A DNA stretch of 64,000 bases from Setaria digitata. Taxonomy: Eukaryota > Nematoda > Chromadorea > Rhabditida > Setariidae. Below the pieces are notes generated by a model that ran no database searches, was not told the origin of the DNA, and worked only from the letters and a program-made list of their open reading frames with translations. The translations under genes were made by a program, and so were the position numbers. Where the stretch lies: contig RCAB01000023.1 in NCBI GenBank assembly GCA_003640385.1, positions 1 to 64,000 of the forward strand, written 5' to 3'. Shown piece by piece: positions 13,909 through 30,299 of this stretch (position 1 is the first letter of the stretch; every line of letters begins with the position of its first letter).

Positions 13909-15763
13909 ATGCCGTCAATATCAGCCTTATCACCTCATTACTACAAATCATTTTATCCACTGAAAAATGATGAAAAGAGTTCTAAAAGTCTTGACAGCGA
14001 ACATCATACTTCCACATGTTGCGCGAATACACAACGATCTGCACAGTCTCTTTTCTGTTTGGTTTTGCAGAGTCAGGTTTGTTTGAATATTTAATATATT
14101 TTACGACACATTATTTATTAATCATTATATAATACTCTGCTACTGTTCGCCTTTCCTGTTATATTAGTGAGTTATAAGTCAGCAAGCTTAATGTTTCGAA
14201 ATTTAAGATTGAAACGTGCAGGATATAAGCAAAAATCAAGTTAAGATGAGAACATATTGTCTTGACGAACTCATGTGCTCAGAACATCCAACAGTTTTCA
14301 GACTGCATATGCTCAATACATGAAATTGATAACTTTATTCGTATTTGCTGTTGTTCATGCTATGTATATGATACCATTTTTGAACACTTTTGCGGCTGTA
14401 GCATCCAATGTTGATGTGACTGATGTAATATCGAACAACGCATTACTCCATCTTCGACATTTCGTTGAAACTCTTGCTGATGTAAGTCATATACATGTTC
14501 TTAGAATCCCAACAACCATTCTGATTAAAATTATAACAGCATAAAAAAGTTCAAGTATCACTGAAGGAGAATCGTAACTCATTCTAAGACTTGCCGTTTC
14601 AATTCATCATATAAAAAGTGAAATATTAGAATTTCTCGTTGCCACTCAAAAGAGTATAACTTTATTTGAGGTCGAAGTTGAAGCTAGAATTTGAATTTGC
14701 AAAGTCGGTTTCTCCAAAATTTATTGAGATGTATGAATTCATCAATATTATGTTGAAAAAGTACCGTTTTAATTTCCGACTTTTTTTCTGCTGACCTGTT
14801 GCATGTTTTTTTTTTTTTTTAGTACAAGAAAAATATGTGGATGATTGTGGGTAGCATGTGTGTTGCTTTATCCACTTCATGCTTCATCCTAATGCTGAAT
14901 GCTTCATCACGGAAGGCTACCTATGACATTATTGTAAGGTTTTTCCTTTTTTTTTTTCTTCTTTTTTAAATTGTGTTTTTTTGCTCAAAATTCCATTAAG
15001 CTTTTATGTAGAATGTGCTATCCCCTCTCCCACATAGCTTCTGTGCACCTTTTTTTGTAATATATAGTTTAAAGGACTGTTTTTTTTTTTTAGAAAAATT
15101 ATTTGTATGAAGCAGTCTTTGAAGTATTTTCGGGATTAATCATTCTTTCAACTTCAGATACGAGGAATCGACCTTTTAACTTTCGGGACTTTGCCATTTT
15201 TTTTGTTCGCTAGATTGATTCTGCTGAATAGCATCTCCGAACAGTTACCAATCGTACTCCACGAAATTCAGTTTCTACCACATTTCAAACAGCTGAGTAC
15301 TACACTTCACTGCTCATTTGTACCTGTTGTAGAGGTGAACAATTTTTATATTTTTACTGATATTTTTCATTAACCTTATTCTCGATGTGACCATATCGTA
15401 AGTCGTTAGGGAAATATACAATTCGTATATAGTAAGAAGTACAGTTGCTTTTGAAAAATTTTGAGCATTCATGGAAACAAATTAAAAGTCACGAGGATAT
15501 AAATTAGTAGTAGTAGCTGGATTTTTCATTTTTTTTCTACTAAATTGAAATCCGTTTTAACCTAGGTTCCACTCTGCATTCAAGTTATACAAAATGCTCT
15601 ATTTCCGATATACATAATCAAATTTCTTATTATCTTGGCGATCTTGACAATTGCTTATATGCTGTTGGCTTATTTAATCGAATGGTGTTTGAGACACTGG
15701 TTCCCACCGCAGTGTAGTCATTCCAAACGTTCCGTCTATGCATCTATCGCCATGGCTCTTTAA
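13909..15763 (+). CDS. four-span membrane protein, function unknown
   Basis: Five exons join in frame: 13909-14076, 14302-14481, 14823-14933, 15158-15334, 15566-15763, giving 277 residues. All four introns are phase 0, with acceptors such as TTTTCAG and ACTTCAG and donors such as GTAAGT and GTAAGG. The ATG at 13909 follows an in-frame stop nine codons upstream (TAA). The first 56 residues are polar and Ser-rich. Four hydrophobic segments follow: about residues 63-90 (LITLFVFAVVHAMYMI), 120-140 (MWMIVGSMCVALSTSCFILML), 160-180 (LLTFGTLPFFLFARLILL) and 220-250 (IIKFLIILAILTIAYMLLAYL). The tail ends in a Cys/His/Ser-containing segment. I do not recognise the family. It resembles small nematode-restricted multispan proteins. 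The gene converges with the PTP-2 gene. Confidence 0.72.
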
Positions 15764-17867
15764 TCTTTTGACGCGAAAATCGTTATAAAAGAATCGAGTC
15801 TAGAAAAGAATTTATGTGAAACTCCTTTCTGCATTACTGGGAAAGTTGTTTGATGCTCGTTCTCACGTTCTGAATGTAAATCTATTCACTTATTGCATAT
15901 ACGTGAGGGCTGTTGCGCCATTTTGTTACTTTATGTTGTTTCCGAAAATATGCTTTTCCAGTCTTGCCATTATAGATTAGCTTTCTAGAAATATGTTTTT
16001 TTTGGCATACCCATATAAGTGTTCACTACCTATCCAAAATGTTTTAATTTGTTCAGACTTTGTGGAAAAGCATTTAAAATAGTAACCATATCCGTTCAAC
16101 GGAAGCAGTTCAGTTTTATTTTCGTTCGAATTAGTCCTCATAACATGACTTAAACTTGTTGAGGATTATTACACTTCTTTCTATTCGCAGATTTGTTTGT
16201 CCGCGATAACAGGAACAATTCCTTTCTGTTTCTTTTTGTAGAAAATGTGAGCTTGTCTTGATTTGTACCTCCCTTTACTATTTGCAAACACATGGTCTTT
16301 CGGTCACACTCGATTTCGATTGCATGCGGAATAAGCAGTGTTGTCTCCCTCGCTGTTCTTTCCTTTTTCAACCTTCTACGGTTCTTGTATGTTTTTTCTT
16401 TCATTATAGTCGTCGTTTTCTGGGATTTTCAATACAATTCCGCATGGTTATACGAATTTTTGTCATTTATTTTTAGATAATGGTTATTCATGTCCGTCGA
16501 CGTTAAAATCCTAGGTAACACAAAAGTGGTCATTAGCAATGAGGGATGTTGCAGCAAATTTTGAGGGTCAATGGAGTCAAAATCATTCCTTCAACCAGTC
16601 CTAAGCACAGTACAATTTCTGGATTTCTAGTAAGTTCGTTCATGTCCCTTTATATTGCGCAGCGCCCACTACATAAATGTTTTTATGCTTTCTAGAAGTT
16701 ATTTCAATATCAGGAAATGAAATTCCAAGTCAGGGGATAAGCAGCAACTTATCGTTCTAATCTTGGGATTTCAAAAAGTTTAGTTTCCCTCGAGGTATTA
16801 TGCTAGCTGTGTTCCTAAGGAAATTATTGATTCGAGGACAGAAATGAGCCGGCATTTCATACAAACAGAAACAAAATTCGCCTGCAATAATTTAAATAAG
16901 AAACTCAATCGAGGTTCATGCAAGCTTTAGATTTCCACTTGCATGCATTATTTGGTTTATTTGCACTTATTTTTTTATATGCACTTCAGCTTTCATAAAA
17001 TTATTTGATTCATCCCTGCATTTTGTCCTAAATATTCTTATCCAGAATAAAGCACTACTACCATGACTTTTCCTATTGTCTTTGATGCAATTTCCGTGTA
17101 ATATAAGAGGGAAAAAGATACTGTGTATGACTTGTGACTATGACTTCTGGAACAACTGATTTCGTCAAAAGTGAGAGAAGAGCCACGGTTAACTAGCAAA
17201 GAATGGTACAACGTAATAAGTTGATTTTGAATTTCTGGATGTGTGAGGATGTGGTTAAAGGATGAAGGAAGCGCGGCTTGCAAGGTAGTTTTTTGGCTGC
17301 GTGGAGAAGCAGAAAACCACTTTCTGGATGGTTAGATGAATCCAATAGGGTCACACCAAATGGAGGTTAACGGAACTTGCGAGGTTCTGAAAAGTGACGA
17401 AACAACGCACCATTATAACACACTATTATGTACATTTTCTCAATGGATCTTGAAGAGGCTTATCTCAAAATGTTGAATAAAACACAGACATATACCGCAA
17501 TTATGTACATGAATAACACTAGTGAATCACTTCCTATATACAAAAACCTTAATCGCAAGGTCTGGAGTTCGGCTATACAAGGGAATATGAATATGACAAG
17601 ACCATGAAAATGCATTAAAAGGAACAAAAGTATTAAAAATTGATACTACAGAAACTAAAACGTATAGCACTTCAGGCTAAAAACCGTTCTATTATCGGAA
17701 CTGATCTCAAAGAAAAACTCCGGCATGTTATACATATTCATAGTTTGTAATCCCTTACGGATGTCCAAATATATCTCCATAAAGTATGACCTCATTATAA
17801 TACTTAATCTTTTTTCCAAGTGACAAATCCTTATGCCAAAACAGGAATTATGAATATACAAAATTTT
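15764..17867. other. convergent intergenic region
   Basis: Lies between the 3' ends of the membrane-protein gene and the SHP2-like gene. Short open frames (for example at 16150-16480) overlap on opposite strands and show no splice support. I see nothing else. Confidence 0.5.
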
Positions 17868-22677
<4,810 letters not shown>

Positions 22678-23960
22678 GCTTGTCATCCGGTGATCGAAGT
22701 ATGTGACTGTTGGCAAACGAATAAATCATCAAAAAACCATAATGACAGCGATCACTCATTAATGACCACATGAATTAATGGAATATAATTTCGAAATACT
22801 GCTCATGTTACCACATTTTTCCTGAACAACTAATCAGGCATTTTATTGACTGAATTATTCAACAATTCCTCAGTCACTTTCGGCATTTCAGTTGAAATGG
22901 TGGTGAATTTGAGACTTGATAAGTAAATGTAGCAAAGGTTATCTTTCAGTATTAGCACATATTTTCGAATGGCATTTAATCACGTCTAAAGCTCCGTGGT
23001 AAATCAGAACCCGACTAATGAAAAGAACTATCGTCCATATCTCTTCCCCCGCAACCCGGAAACCGACACCGTGCTGCATCTCTGCGGTACTTGGCTACAA
23101 CTTTAGGAATATTATGCAAACAATAGTCTTAATGAAAAGAAGCAGAAAGGTCTGGTGATGATTCCCTTAGGTCGGTAAAATTGTTATTTTCATAATAACT
23201 GTGTTTCATTATTTCTCATCTTTATGTTTTCAGACTTCCTTTTTCATCAGTATTAAATCAGAATAAACTGTTCGTTTAATCTATTAGTTGGCCGGGCTCT
23301 CGATAGTTTAAAGCCAAGAAGATACTGTGAAGAAGACTTCGTTCAACTTTCTTGAAGCTCCCAGGAGTATATTTTGCTTTGCTACCATATAACAACTTAC
23401 GCCACAGGATCTCCACTTTATGTACATTTGGGAGTAATAACAATTATTTCATGAAATTCCGCTTCAGATCGACTTCTATCAGTCAGTAATTTTTCATTTT
23501 ATTCAAGTCCCACAAAAGGGGGAAGTATTCTGAAGATTTTTCTGACTTCAGCCACATCGCATGAAATAGGATTTTACTCGATTCATTTCAGCATACTAAT
23601 AAGGATTCAGATGAAGTGGCCCACTATCGTGATAACATTAAATCATTGATGTGTTCTGATTATATGAGTCCTCTCAACTTTGTTCCTTTAAGGATCCGTA
23701 AATTCATAGGATTTTATTCCTCATTTTTTTCCATAATCGTTGTTTTTTTCAGAAAAAAATCTTTTTTTTCTGTTAGCTTTAAAGTTATCACTTCGGATGG
23801 ATGAAAGGAGATGACATAAGGCAAGAAACATAGAACTCTGTTATTGTTCAACAAAATATATTATTCATTTGACTATCACCAAAATATTCTTGATTACTGA
23901 ACATTTCATTAACAAATTAGACGTTTCTTTCACTCACAAGTTTTGTCCAAATATTAAATT
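22678..23960. other. region upstream of the SHP2-like gene
   Basis: Presumed promoter and 5' leader of the phosphatase gene, then unexplained AT-rich sequence. No supported coding exon. Confidence 0.45.
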
Positions 23961-24602
23961 CTATTTCTTTTCATTTTGCTCATTTTTATCTTCGGCAAAA
24001 AAGTAGTGGAAGAATGCAGCGAAGAATAAGCCTAAGTTTACTGTTGCACTGAGAAGCATTGCTCCAACGACGCAGTAGATTGTTATTTTATCTGTAGTAG
24101 ATTTGTTGGTTATTCCTTGTTTAATTTTTCCACTTCTCTTTCTGGTGGTTTTTCTGAGCTGTTATCAGTTCTTATGTCCTACGTTTTATCATTCTCAGGA
24201 CAGTTTCTTTTTTTTTTTGGATTTTCAGGTAAATGCAATTTCTTAAAAATTGTCAAACTCGAAAAGCTCTCTTAACTCACCAACTCTACTATGAATTGCA
24301 AAAAAATTCTTTGCGGCAGACATATCTTTATTTACTCTTTTTTGAGTGGAAGATGAGTGGTTCGGAACTCTCCAATGATCAGGAGCGATTGAAATTCCTT
24401 TTGAGAGATTAGTCGCAGGGAATTCTGGTGTAAAGTTTATTAGAACGATGAATAGAGTGCTTGGAGGAAGAGCTGCAGATGGTGTTGGAAGTGTGCCTGA
24501 AATTTTCTGTTTGATACAATACCGTCTTAAAGCCGTCTGGTAATTTAGTAATGAAATTTCAGAACATTTGCCAGAATTCCTTCGTTGAGGAGCATTGTGG
24601 AA
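23961..24602 (-). CDS. single-span membrane protein, C-terminal part; 5' end unresolved
   Basis: Two exons join in frame. The first runs from no further than 24602 to 24281 and ends with a GTGAGT donor. The second runs from 24091 (acceptor TACTACAG) to a TAG at 23961. The first exon holds about 107 open codons with no ATG, so at least one upstream exon is missing. Its product contains a Pro/Thr-rich stretch (GTLPTPSAALPPS), the segment FIVLINFTPEFPATNLS and APDHWRVPNHSSST. The second exon starts with a clear transmembrane helix (ITIYCVVGAMLLSATVNLGLFF, split here as one segment of about 25 residues) followed by a charged tail rich in Lys and Glu. This looks like a type I membrane protein with a short cytoplasmic tail. 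No family was recognised. The intron is 189 bp and phase 1. Confidence 0.55.
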
Positions 24603-25035
24603 TTATCTAACACTTTCAATTTATGGATCCTCAAATACATTTAGAAGCTTCAAATAGCCAAAAGAAATGACTTCTTATGACTCTACCCAATGCGAGATAT
24701 GCTGAAGTAGCAGTCCTTCTTCGCTGCCTAATAAGTGGTTCAATTTAAGCTTTACTTTTAAAGTGTATTACATTAGATTGTTGATCTGAAGGTGTAAGAA
24801 GTATTGCACCTTCGACAGTACAGTGAAGCCTTGAATATATTAAAATCAAAAGAAAATGTATGGTACAGTGGTAGGACATTGTAACTTTGAACTATTTTAA
24901 AAGCAATTTTATGAGCCATTAAATATAGAAATATTTTAAAAATATGCAAAAATTTACTTGTAAACATTTTTAACAGTGGATTTAAGTTTTCGAAAGAATT
25001 GGAATTTTGACCATAGCTAAAATAGGTGTGCTGTA
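24603..25035. other. AT-rich spacer with no resolved gene
   Basis: Probably holds missing 5' exons of the minus-strand membrane protein and the promoter of the plus-strand kringle gene. One open minus frame at about 24660-24760 ends in a GTAGAG donor, but its phase does not match the next exon. Confidence 0.35.
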
Positions 25036-27769
25036 ATGAAGTCTGGCTGGACAGTGCTTTTTGTACTTTTTGTGAAATCTAAACCATCACCATATTTTGA
25101 GTTCGACGATATGTTTAGTAAGTAATAATCAAGCTGGTAGCGGTAAAAAGTTTTTCATCAATTTCAAAATTGTATAGTTTTTTGTAATGTATGACGGTTA
25201 CTATTAAAATTCAGTTTTTACTAATGATTACTTCATTCTCTAGTTCAGATACTGAGTGCATTCCTACCGATCATTTAAAAGATTATCTATACTACGGCAA
25301 AGTTTCAACTTATATCGAGAGGTCAGGACTGATGACTTCTTCCCCGTCACCAGCAATGAGATCGGCATCATCGGTGCTAGGTCGATGTGAAATTTGGAAA
25401 AGTGTGGTCAATGTTATGGTTCAGTGGGCAATAAATCATAGCATAAAAGATTACTGGTAAGGATGTTTAAATATTCTTAAAGCAGGTGAAAAACGAGCTT
25501 GCTTAATTTTGATTTATGGAAAGCTGTTGAGTGGACAGTGTCATTTAATTCTTAATTGAATACTTCGAGCATTCGACAACTAGCGCTCTTTGCATCTTCG
25601 CTAAATATCAATCAGTAACTGTATTCAAGAACAGATATTTAACTGTGGAAAAGAAGTTGCTCAAAGATAAAATGATCATGACTGAGTAAGAATCCATACA
25701 TAGAGAGTTCAGTAAGGTTCAGTCTGCTCGTCCTAGTAATAAAATAATTTTAGATCTTCTTAGTTGAATTTTATTTAATTCAGGACATATCCAGATGAGT
25801 TCATGAGTCACGACAATTGCCGAAATTTCGATTTAACACAGAAAGATAAGAACAGTAATGATCACTTGGCCGTACGCATGAAGATTATCGAGCCTAATGC
25901 ATCAGCTGTGGGTCCGTGGTGCTATTCATATGATTCTGTTCGTTTTTTTTTTTCTTTTTTTTTAACTTAAAAAAAAAATTAGTCTGTCATGTAGACGAAA
26001 ATGAAATACTGAAGCGTTGTACAGTTGACATTGGTGAGGCCGCTTCAGCTTTTCATGGTTCTTTTGCAGCGACACGTGTATTGACTCGTGGGTCTTTAGC
26101 AATAGCATGTCCTAATTGTTGCTTAGATTTAATTTCCAAAAGTGTGCAATGTTTTGAACTTTTAGATCACTTTGACTAGTTTCTGCAAAATTTGCTGTTA
26201 GATCACTTTGTTATAGCTGAGATGGAGATGAAGTTACTAAACCGAAAGTGATGGGTTATAATTACTTATTTCTAATAATTATTTGTAATAATCACTTATT
26301 TTCTTATATCTTTTATAATTTACCTTCTCTTAGAAATGAATTTAAGTGATATTACGAATAATCCTTTTGAAATTGCTTCTAAAGACTAGTTTCTGCAAAA
26401 TTTGCTTAGTTTCAGAGTTAACTGAAACAAAGAAGCGTTATATCAGGGATTAGATACTCTTTTTCATCAGCTTAATATTGATTCTTTAAAGTAATGAAGG
26501 AAATACCAAAACCTTGTTTGAGGTCCACGAGAAATACTACGTAGCACGTTGTTTCCCTGAATGTATTGGAAGCAATTATCACGGCGCCGAGAAACCTACA
26601 CGTTAGCCTTTTTTGCGTTTGTGGAATTCTTCTATTCAAATGTTTCTTAAATAATTTCAAATAAATGAAAAGCCATCTCTGGTCTTTATAGATCGCCCTA
26701 AAATTGTGGCAACATCGGTTACAAAGTCAAATTACAATGTAAAACTGATCGATTCGATTGCAGCAAAAACCTTTAATAAATACGATTGGGGACCATTCAC
26801 CTATTATGACTCTGTCAGGATTAATAATTTAATTTATTCTTGAAAATAAAAAAGTTATTTATTTATTCAATCCTAATATTTCTTGTTATGTAATTGGCGA
26901 AGTCACGCCATGTTACGACATGATAGAAATACTTGATGCAAAAATTTTGCTTTTCTATCTTCTAAAAACTTTCCTTTCTTAGATTGGAATGAACTCGTAA
27001 GTTATAATCTACCAGTCATTTCTGTCTGCAAAAACCCATTTACTTACATGCTTTCTTGTTTATTTCTAGCGTACGTAAAATCAAATTATTTTTAAATGGT
27101 ATTCATCCATTTTGGACTTTTAAGGCTTTTTTAGAGGCCTTCAAGTACGTTACTGTCAGCTGAATTCAAAAAAAATCGCTATTCCATTTTCTTTGCTATG
27201 ATTGGAGTTGGTATAACTGCTATGATGTGCAGTATTTTATTTGTTGTTACCCGGAATTACATTAAAACTAAAAAGAAAGAGGGTAGACAGGTCAGTAATG
27301 ATTAAATTGCAGATAGTTATGAAATCATCATTTATTGTTTGAAAAATTGTAAACCTTTCCAACATGAGCAATCGGTGAACTTTGGTACATTTTCTCACGT
27401 TCCTCTATTGTTAAGATCTTCTTCCAATCATCTACATTTTGACCTGAATGAGTTCTTTACATTTCATCATTTCAGAAGCTTTTTCTTGAAGTTTACTATG
27501 GAAATATGAAAATAACTCGTTGGAACTTAATTTTTCATAACTTGTCCAAATAATAGTGTAATTTTAATTTTTCAAAACTCTCTTGTTGTCATTTCTTCAT
27601 AAAATTTATTTCGTCTTCTCTCAACAGTGAAATTCTTCAGGAAAAAATAATATCTAAAAAAATACCAAAGAGACCATGGAGGATGTTGAAACTAACAGTA
27701 GGAGGTGTTGCTGTACCGGCTTCAAGTCAGGTGAACAAGTCAAAGCAGGAAATGGGAACACCAGTATGA
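25036..27769 (+). CDS. kringle-domain type I membrane protein
   Basis: Seven exons: 25036-25117, 25249-25456, 25784-25941, 25983-26057, 26692-26813, 27135-27290, 27641-27769. They join in frame to 309 residues. The ATG at 25036 opens a signal peptide (MKSGWTVLFVLFV). Residues about 30-165 form a kringle with all six cysteines in order: TEC, GRCEIW, HDNCRN, GPWCYSYD, LCHV and KRC. The WTYPDE segment before the third Cys is also present. After a spacer comes one transmembrane helix (IFFAMIGVGITAMMCSILFVV, about 232-254) and a basic cytoplasmic tail ending MGTPV. Signal peptide, one kringle, helix and short tail recall vertebrate PIK3IP1, but that is inference. No protease, Ig, frizzled or kinase domain is seen, so it is neither ROR nor an HGF-type protein. 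The boundaries of exons 3-5 (end of 25941, end of 26057) are the least certain. Confidence 0.75.
26174..26406. repeat. 23-bp direct repeat inside kringle-gene intron
   Basis: The 23-bp segment starting GACTAGTTTCTGCAAAATTT at 26174-26196 recurs at 26384-26406. A second short element (TTAGATCACTTTG) occurs at 26162 and again at 26199. Both lie in the intron between kringle exons 4 and 5. Confidence 0.75.
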
Positions 27770-28638
27770 AACTTTCCTGAAGCAAGTATTTTATATAACT
27801 ATGAAATTTTGCACAAATAATTGTTAATTTCCAATAATGATTAGATCGAATACGTCATAAGGAAGCAACAAAAGGCAGAAGATGAGAAAATTTTTCAACA
27901 ATAATGTATGGTGGTCTTCAAGGACAGATAATCTAGAAGGCAGGAAATTCTAGCCGATGTTTGTCATCATCAATTTTGAGTTTGAGTTTAATATGTCCAA
28001 TAGCGAAAGTAAAAATGTCAACATCTCATGACATATCCATTTCATGAATTTCTCTTGCAAAATGATTGGTCATAAGCCAATCTTTTAGTCTCATTACCTA
28101 TAAAAAGAATACTTCCATTGAGTGCAGGTGAAGTTTGTTATGGCAGTAACTATTCCTTATAGAACATAGTGATGTTAATTAAATGTACATCAGGAACATT
28201 GATTGTTTTCAACAAGGTGATGTTAGTCACAAATAAGGTGGAAAATTGTCATATTTTCATAAATTTAAAATTCGAATAACGATGGGGTGGATAGTATTAG
28301 AAGGGTGGCAGCGAATAGGGAACGGTTTCGTCCTAATCCATTTTAGTTTCTAAATAATTGGGTTTTTGTGTTCTGAAATACCATCAGATTGATAAAACAT
28401 AAAAATTTTCACTTCTTTTTCTCAGGAATTGCCCTTGATATCCTAAAAAGTTTTAATTTATCGACTAAATGTAGTTTTAAAAACAACTTTTCTGTTCAAG
28501 TTTTTAAATATGGGGGTAAATGTTGCACTAATCAAACCAGTGTGATAATCACTTGGTGATACTAAAGCTTCTGGTGTCTATAACAGTTCGTATAATCAAA
28601 ACAAATTTTTGCAGTAAGTAAGTTGATTCTATTATCAG
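27770..28638. other. gene-free stretch
   Basis: 3' flank of the kringle gene. No supported open frame or repeat. Confidence 0.45.
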
Positions 28639-28816
28639 ACGGTTGAGTTAGCATTTAATAGAATTCTCGACGGTAGAGAACATCAGCTTTTTCATAATAA
28701 TTGGGTTGTTTGGCAATCGCAAAACACTCAGAAAACTGCTTGGGTTGAATGGCTAGATATTTGGTTTGAAATAAATCAAAATCGTAGTGAAAATTCATAT
28801 GACATATTGGTTATTG
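28639..28816 (+). CDS. orphan exon, Trp-rich, gene unknown
   Basis: A 59-codon open segment flanked by an acceptor (ATTATCAG at 28638) and a good donor (GTTAGT at 28817). It reads TVELAFNRILDGREHQLF, then NNWVVWQSQNTQKTAWVEWL, then DIWFEINQNRSENSYDILVIG. Composition looks coding, with five Trp and balanced charge, although it contains no start codon. A phase-compatible acceptor at 29013 would give a short terminal exon ending at 29039. No upstream exon was found. It may be one exon of an unresolved gene or a gene remnant. No family was recognised. Confidence 0.4.
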
Positions 28817-29039
28817 GTTAGTCCAGAAAATTGAATCTAGCACGGATCGGTTTAAAAACTAGTAGTTCTTATCTTTAAGTTCGGTAAAGAAATAGAAGCA
28901 AAACTGTTGAGATTGAAAAGCCGCACAGCGATTGATTACTGATTAGATAAATATCTGAAAAGAGTAAACCACTGTAAAATCTTAATTTATAGTTGATATT
29001 CACTAATCTATAGGTACACAGATGCAGATGGTTCCATGA

Positions 29040-30299
29040 AATACTACTTGTTACTAAAGAAGCTACAGAGAAGTTTTTTTTTCTCTTTTTTATTTAAGTG
29101 ATCAACTTTCTTAGTGTTTTGATAATCTTTTTGAAATAGTACTTTCATTTCAAGTTAAAATTAATTTGCGAAATGACATGCGAAATGGAAATGTTTATGT
29201 CAACTGTCAAAATATTTCAATCAAAACATACTAAATTACAAAAAAAAGGAAAGGGAAAAGATTTGTTAATTTGTAGTTTTAACTGCAAAAAAAAAGAAAA
29301 AAAGACGAAAAGACTCGATTTTTCTTTGAAGAGAGTATGAGAAAAGATAATCCGAAAAGAAAAGACATTTTCATCAGCAACACTAATATTTTACTGATAA
29401 AATAATAACTAAATTTGGAAAATCCATTAGAAAATTGTTATTCAGTATAAATAGTCACTTTTCAAAAATCCTTTTTAGTTTTTATGAGATATATCTCATC
29501 AGCCTTTTTCTCACTCACGATTTCAATCATTTTTCTATATTTAGATCGACAAAAATCCAAGTTAGATTTCAAGATAAATTTTAACTTAAGTTATCTTGGT
29601 CATTTTCTTCTTCAGTTCATTCCAATCGTTCGTAATTTCTTAATACTTAAACCCATTCTGTCAGAATGTGTGCAGGGTTTACCATCTCATTTTTACATTT
29701 CCGTGGACTCTTCACATGAAATTTTCCATGTTATAATAATATTTTGTTGTTAATCAATAGTAATAATTAGCAGTAATAATTACTAATAGTAATAAAATAA
29801 CTATTAATACAATAAGCTTTATAAAATAACTATTAATATAATAATAGCATTCACTGCCTAGATGTTAGTCCATAAGTGTGGGAACTTGAAACTGGGCAGA
29901 AATATTGCCCGGTTATTAGAAATAATTACAGTCTCGAACTAGTTTAATTGGCACTGCTGTTCATCTTTATCAATGATTACATCCACCTTCCTCTGAAATA
30001 ATAAGTGTAGATACCTGAAATGATAAGACTTCTGCACTTCATGTTTACTGATTTGGAAAAAGTAGTCTTTAAGTCAGGTACTGCGATCAAAGTAAAAAGA
30101 TTGGCTATGCATGTCTTTATAAAATTGATTTTTCTTAGCCAGTTTTAGTCTTATTCAGTTTCGTCATCATATTTGTCTCTTTCTGTTTCTCGCTTTTTTG
30201 TTGTTTTATTTATAATTGTGTTTGTGATTTGTTTCTAACCTGTGTCGTTATCAATTATCAATATGTAACCGACTTTATTTTCTGTTACTATTGGTTGTC
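29040..30299. other. gene-free stretch upstream of the receptor gene
   Basis: Very AT-rich, with A-rich runs around 29240-29310 and TAATAATAG-type simple sequence around 29755-29850. The open frame at 29484-29753 is hydrophobic, but it has no support and was not called. Confidence 0.45.

Noticed and set aside
16150..16480. Frames on both strands in the convergent spacer
   Set aside because: They overlap each other, lack introns and motifs, and lie in presumed 3' UTR sequence.
29484..29753. 89-codon hydrophobic plus-strand frame
   Set aside because: It has no ATG-context or splice support, and its Phe/Ile/Leu composition is what AT-rich non-coding DNA gives.
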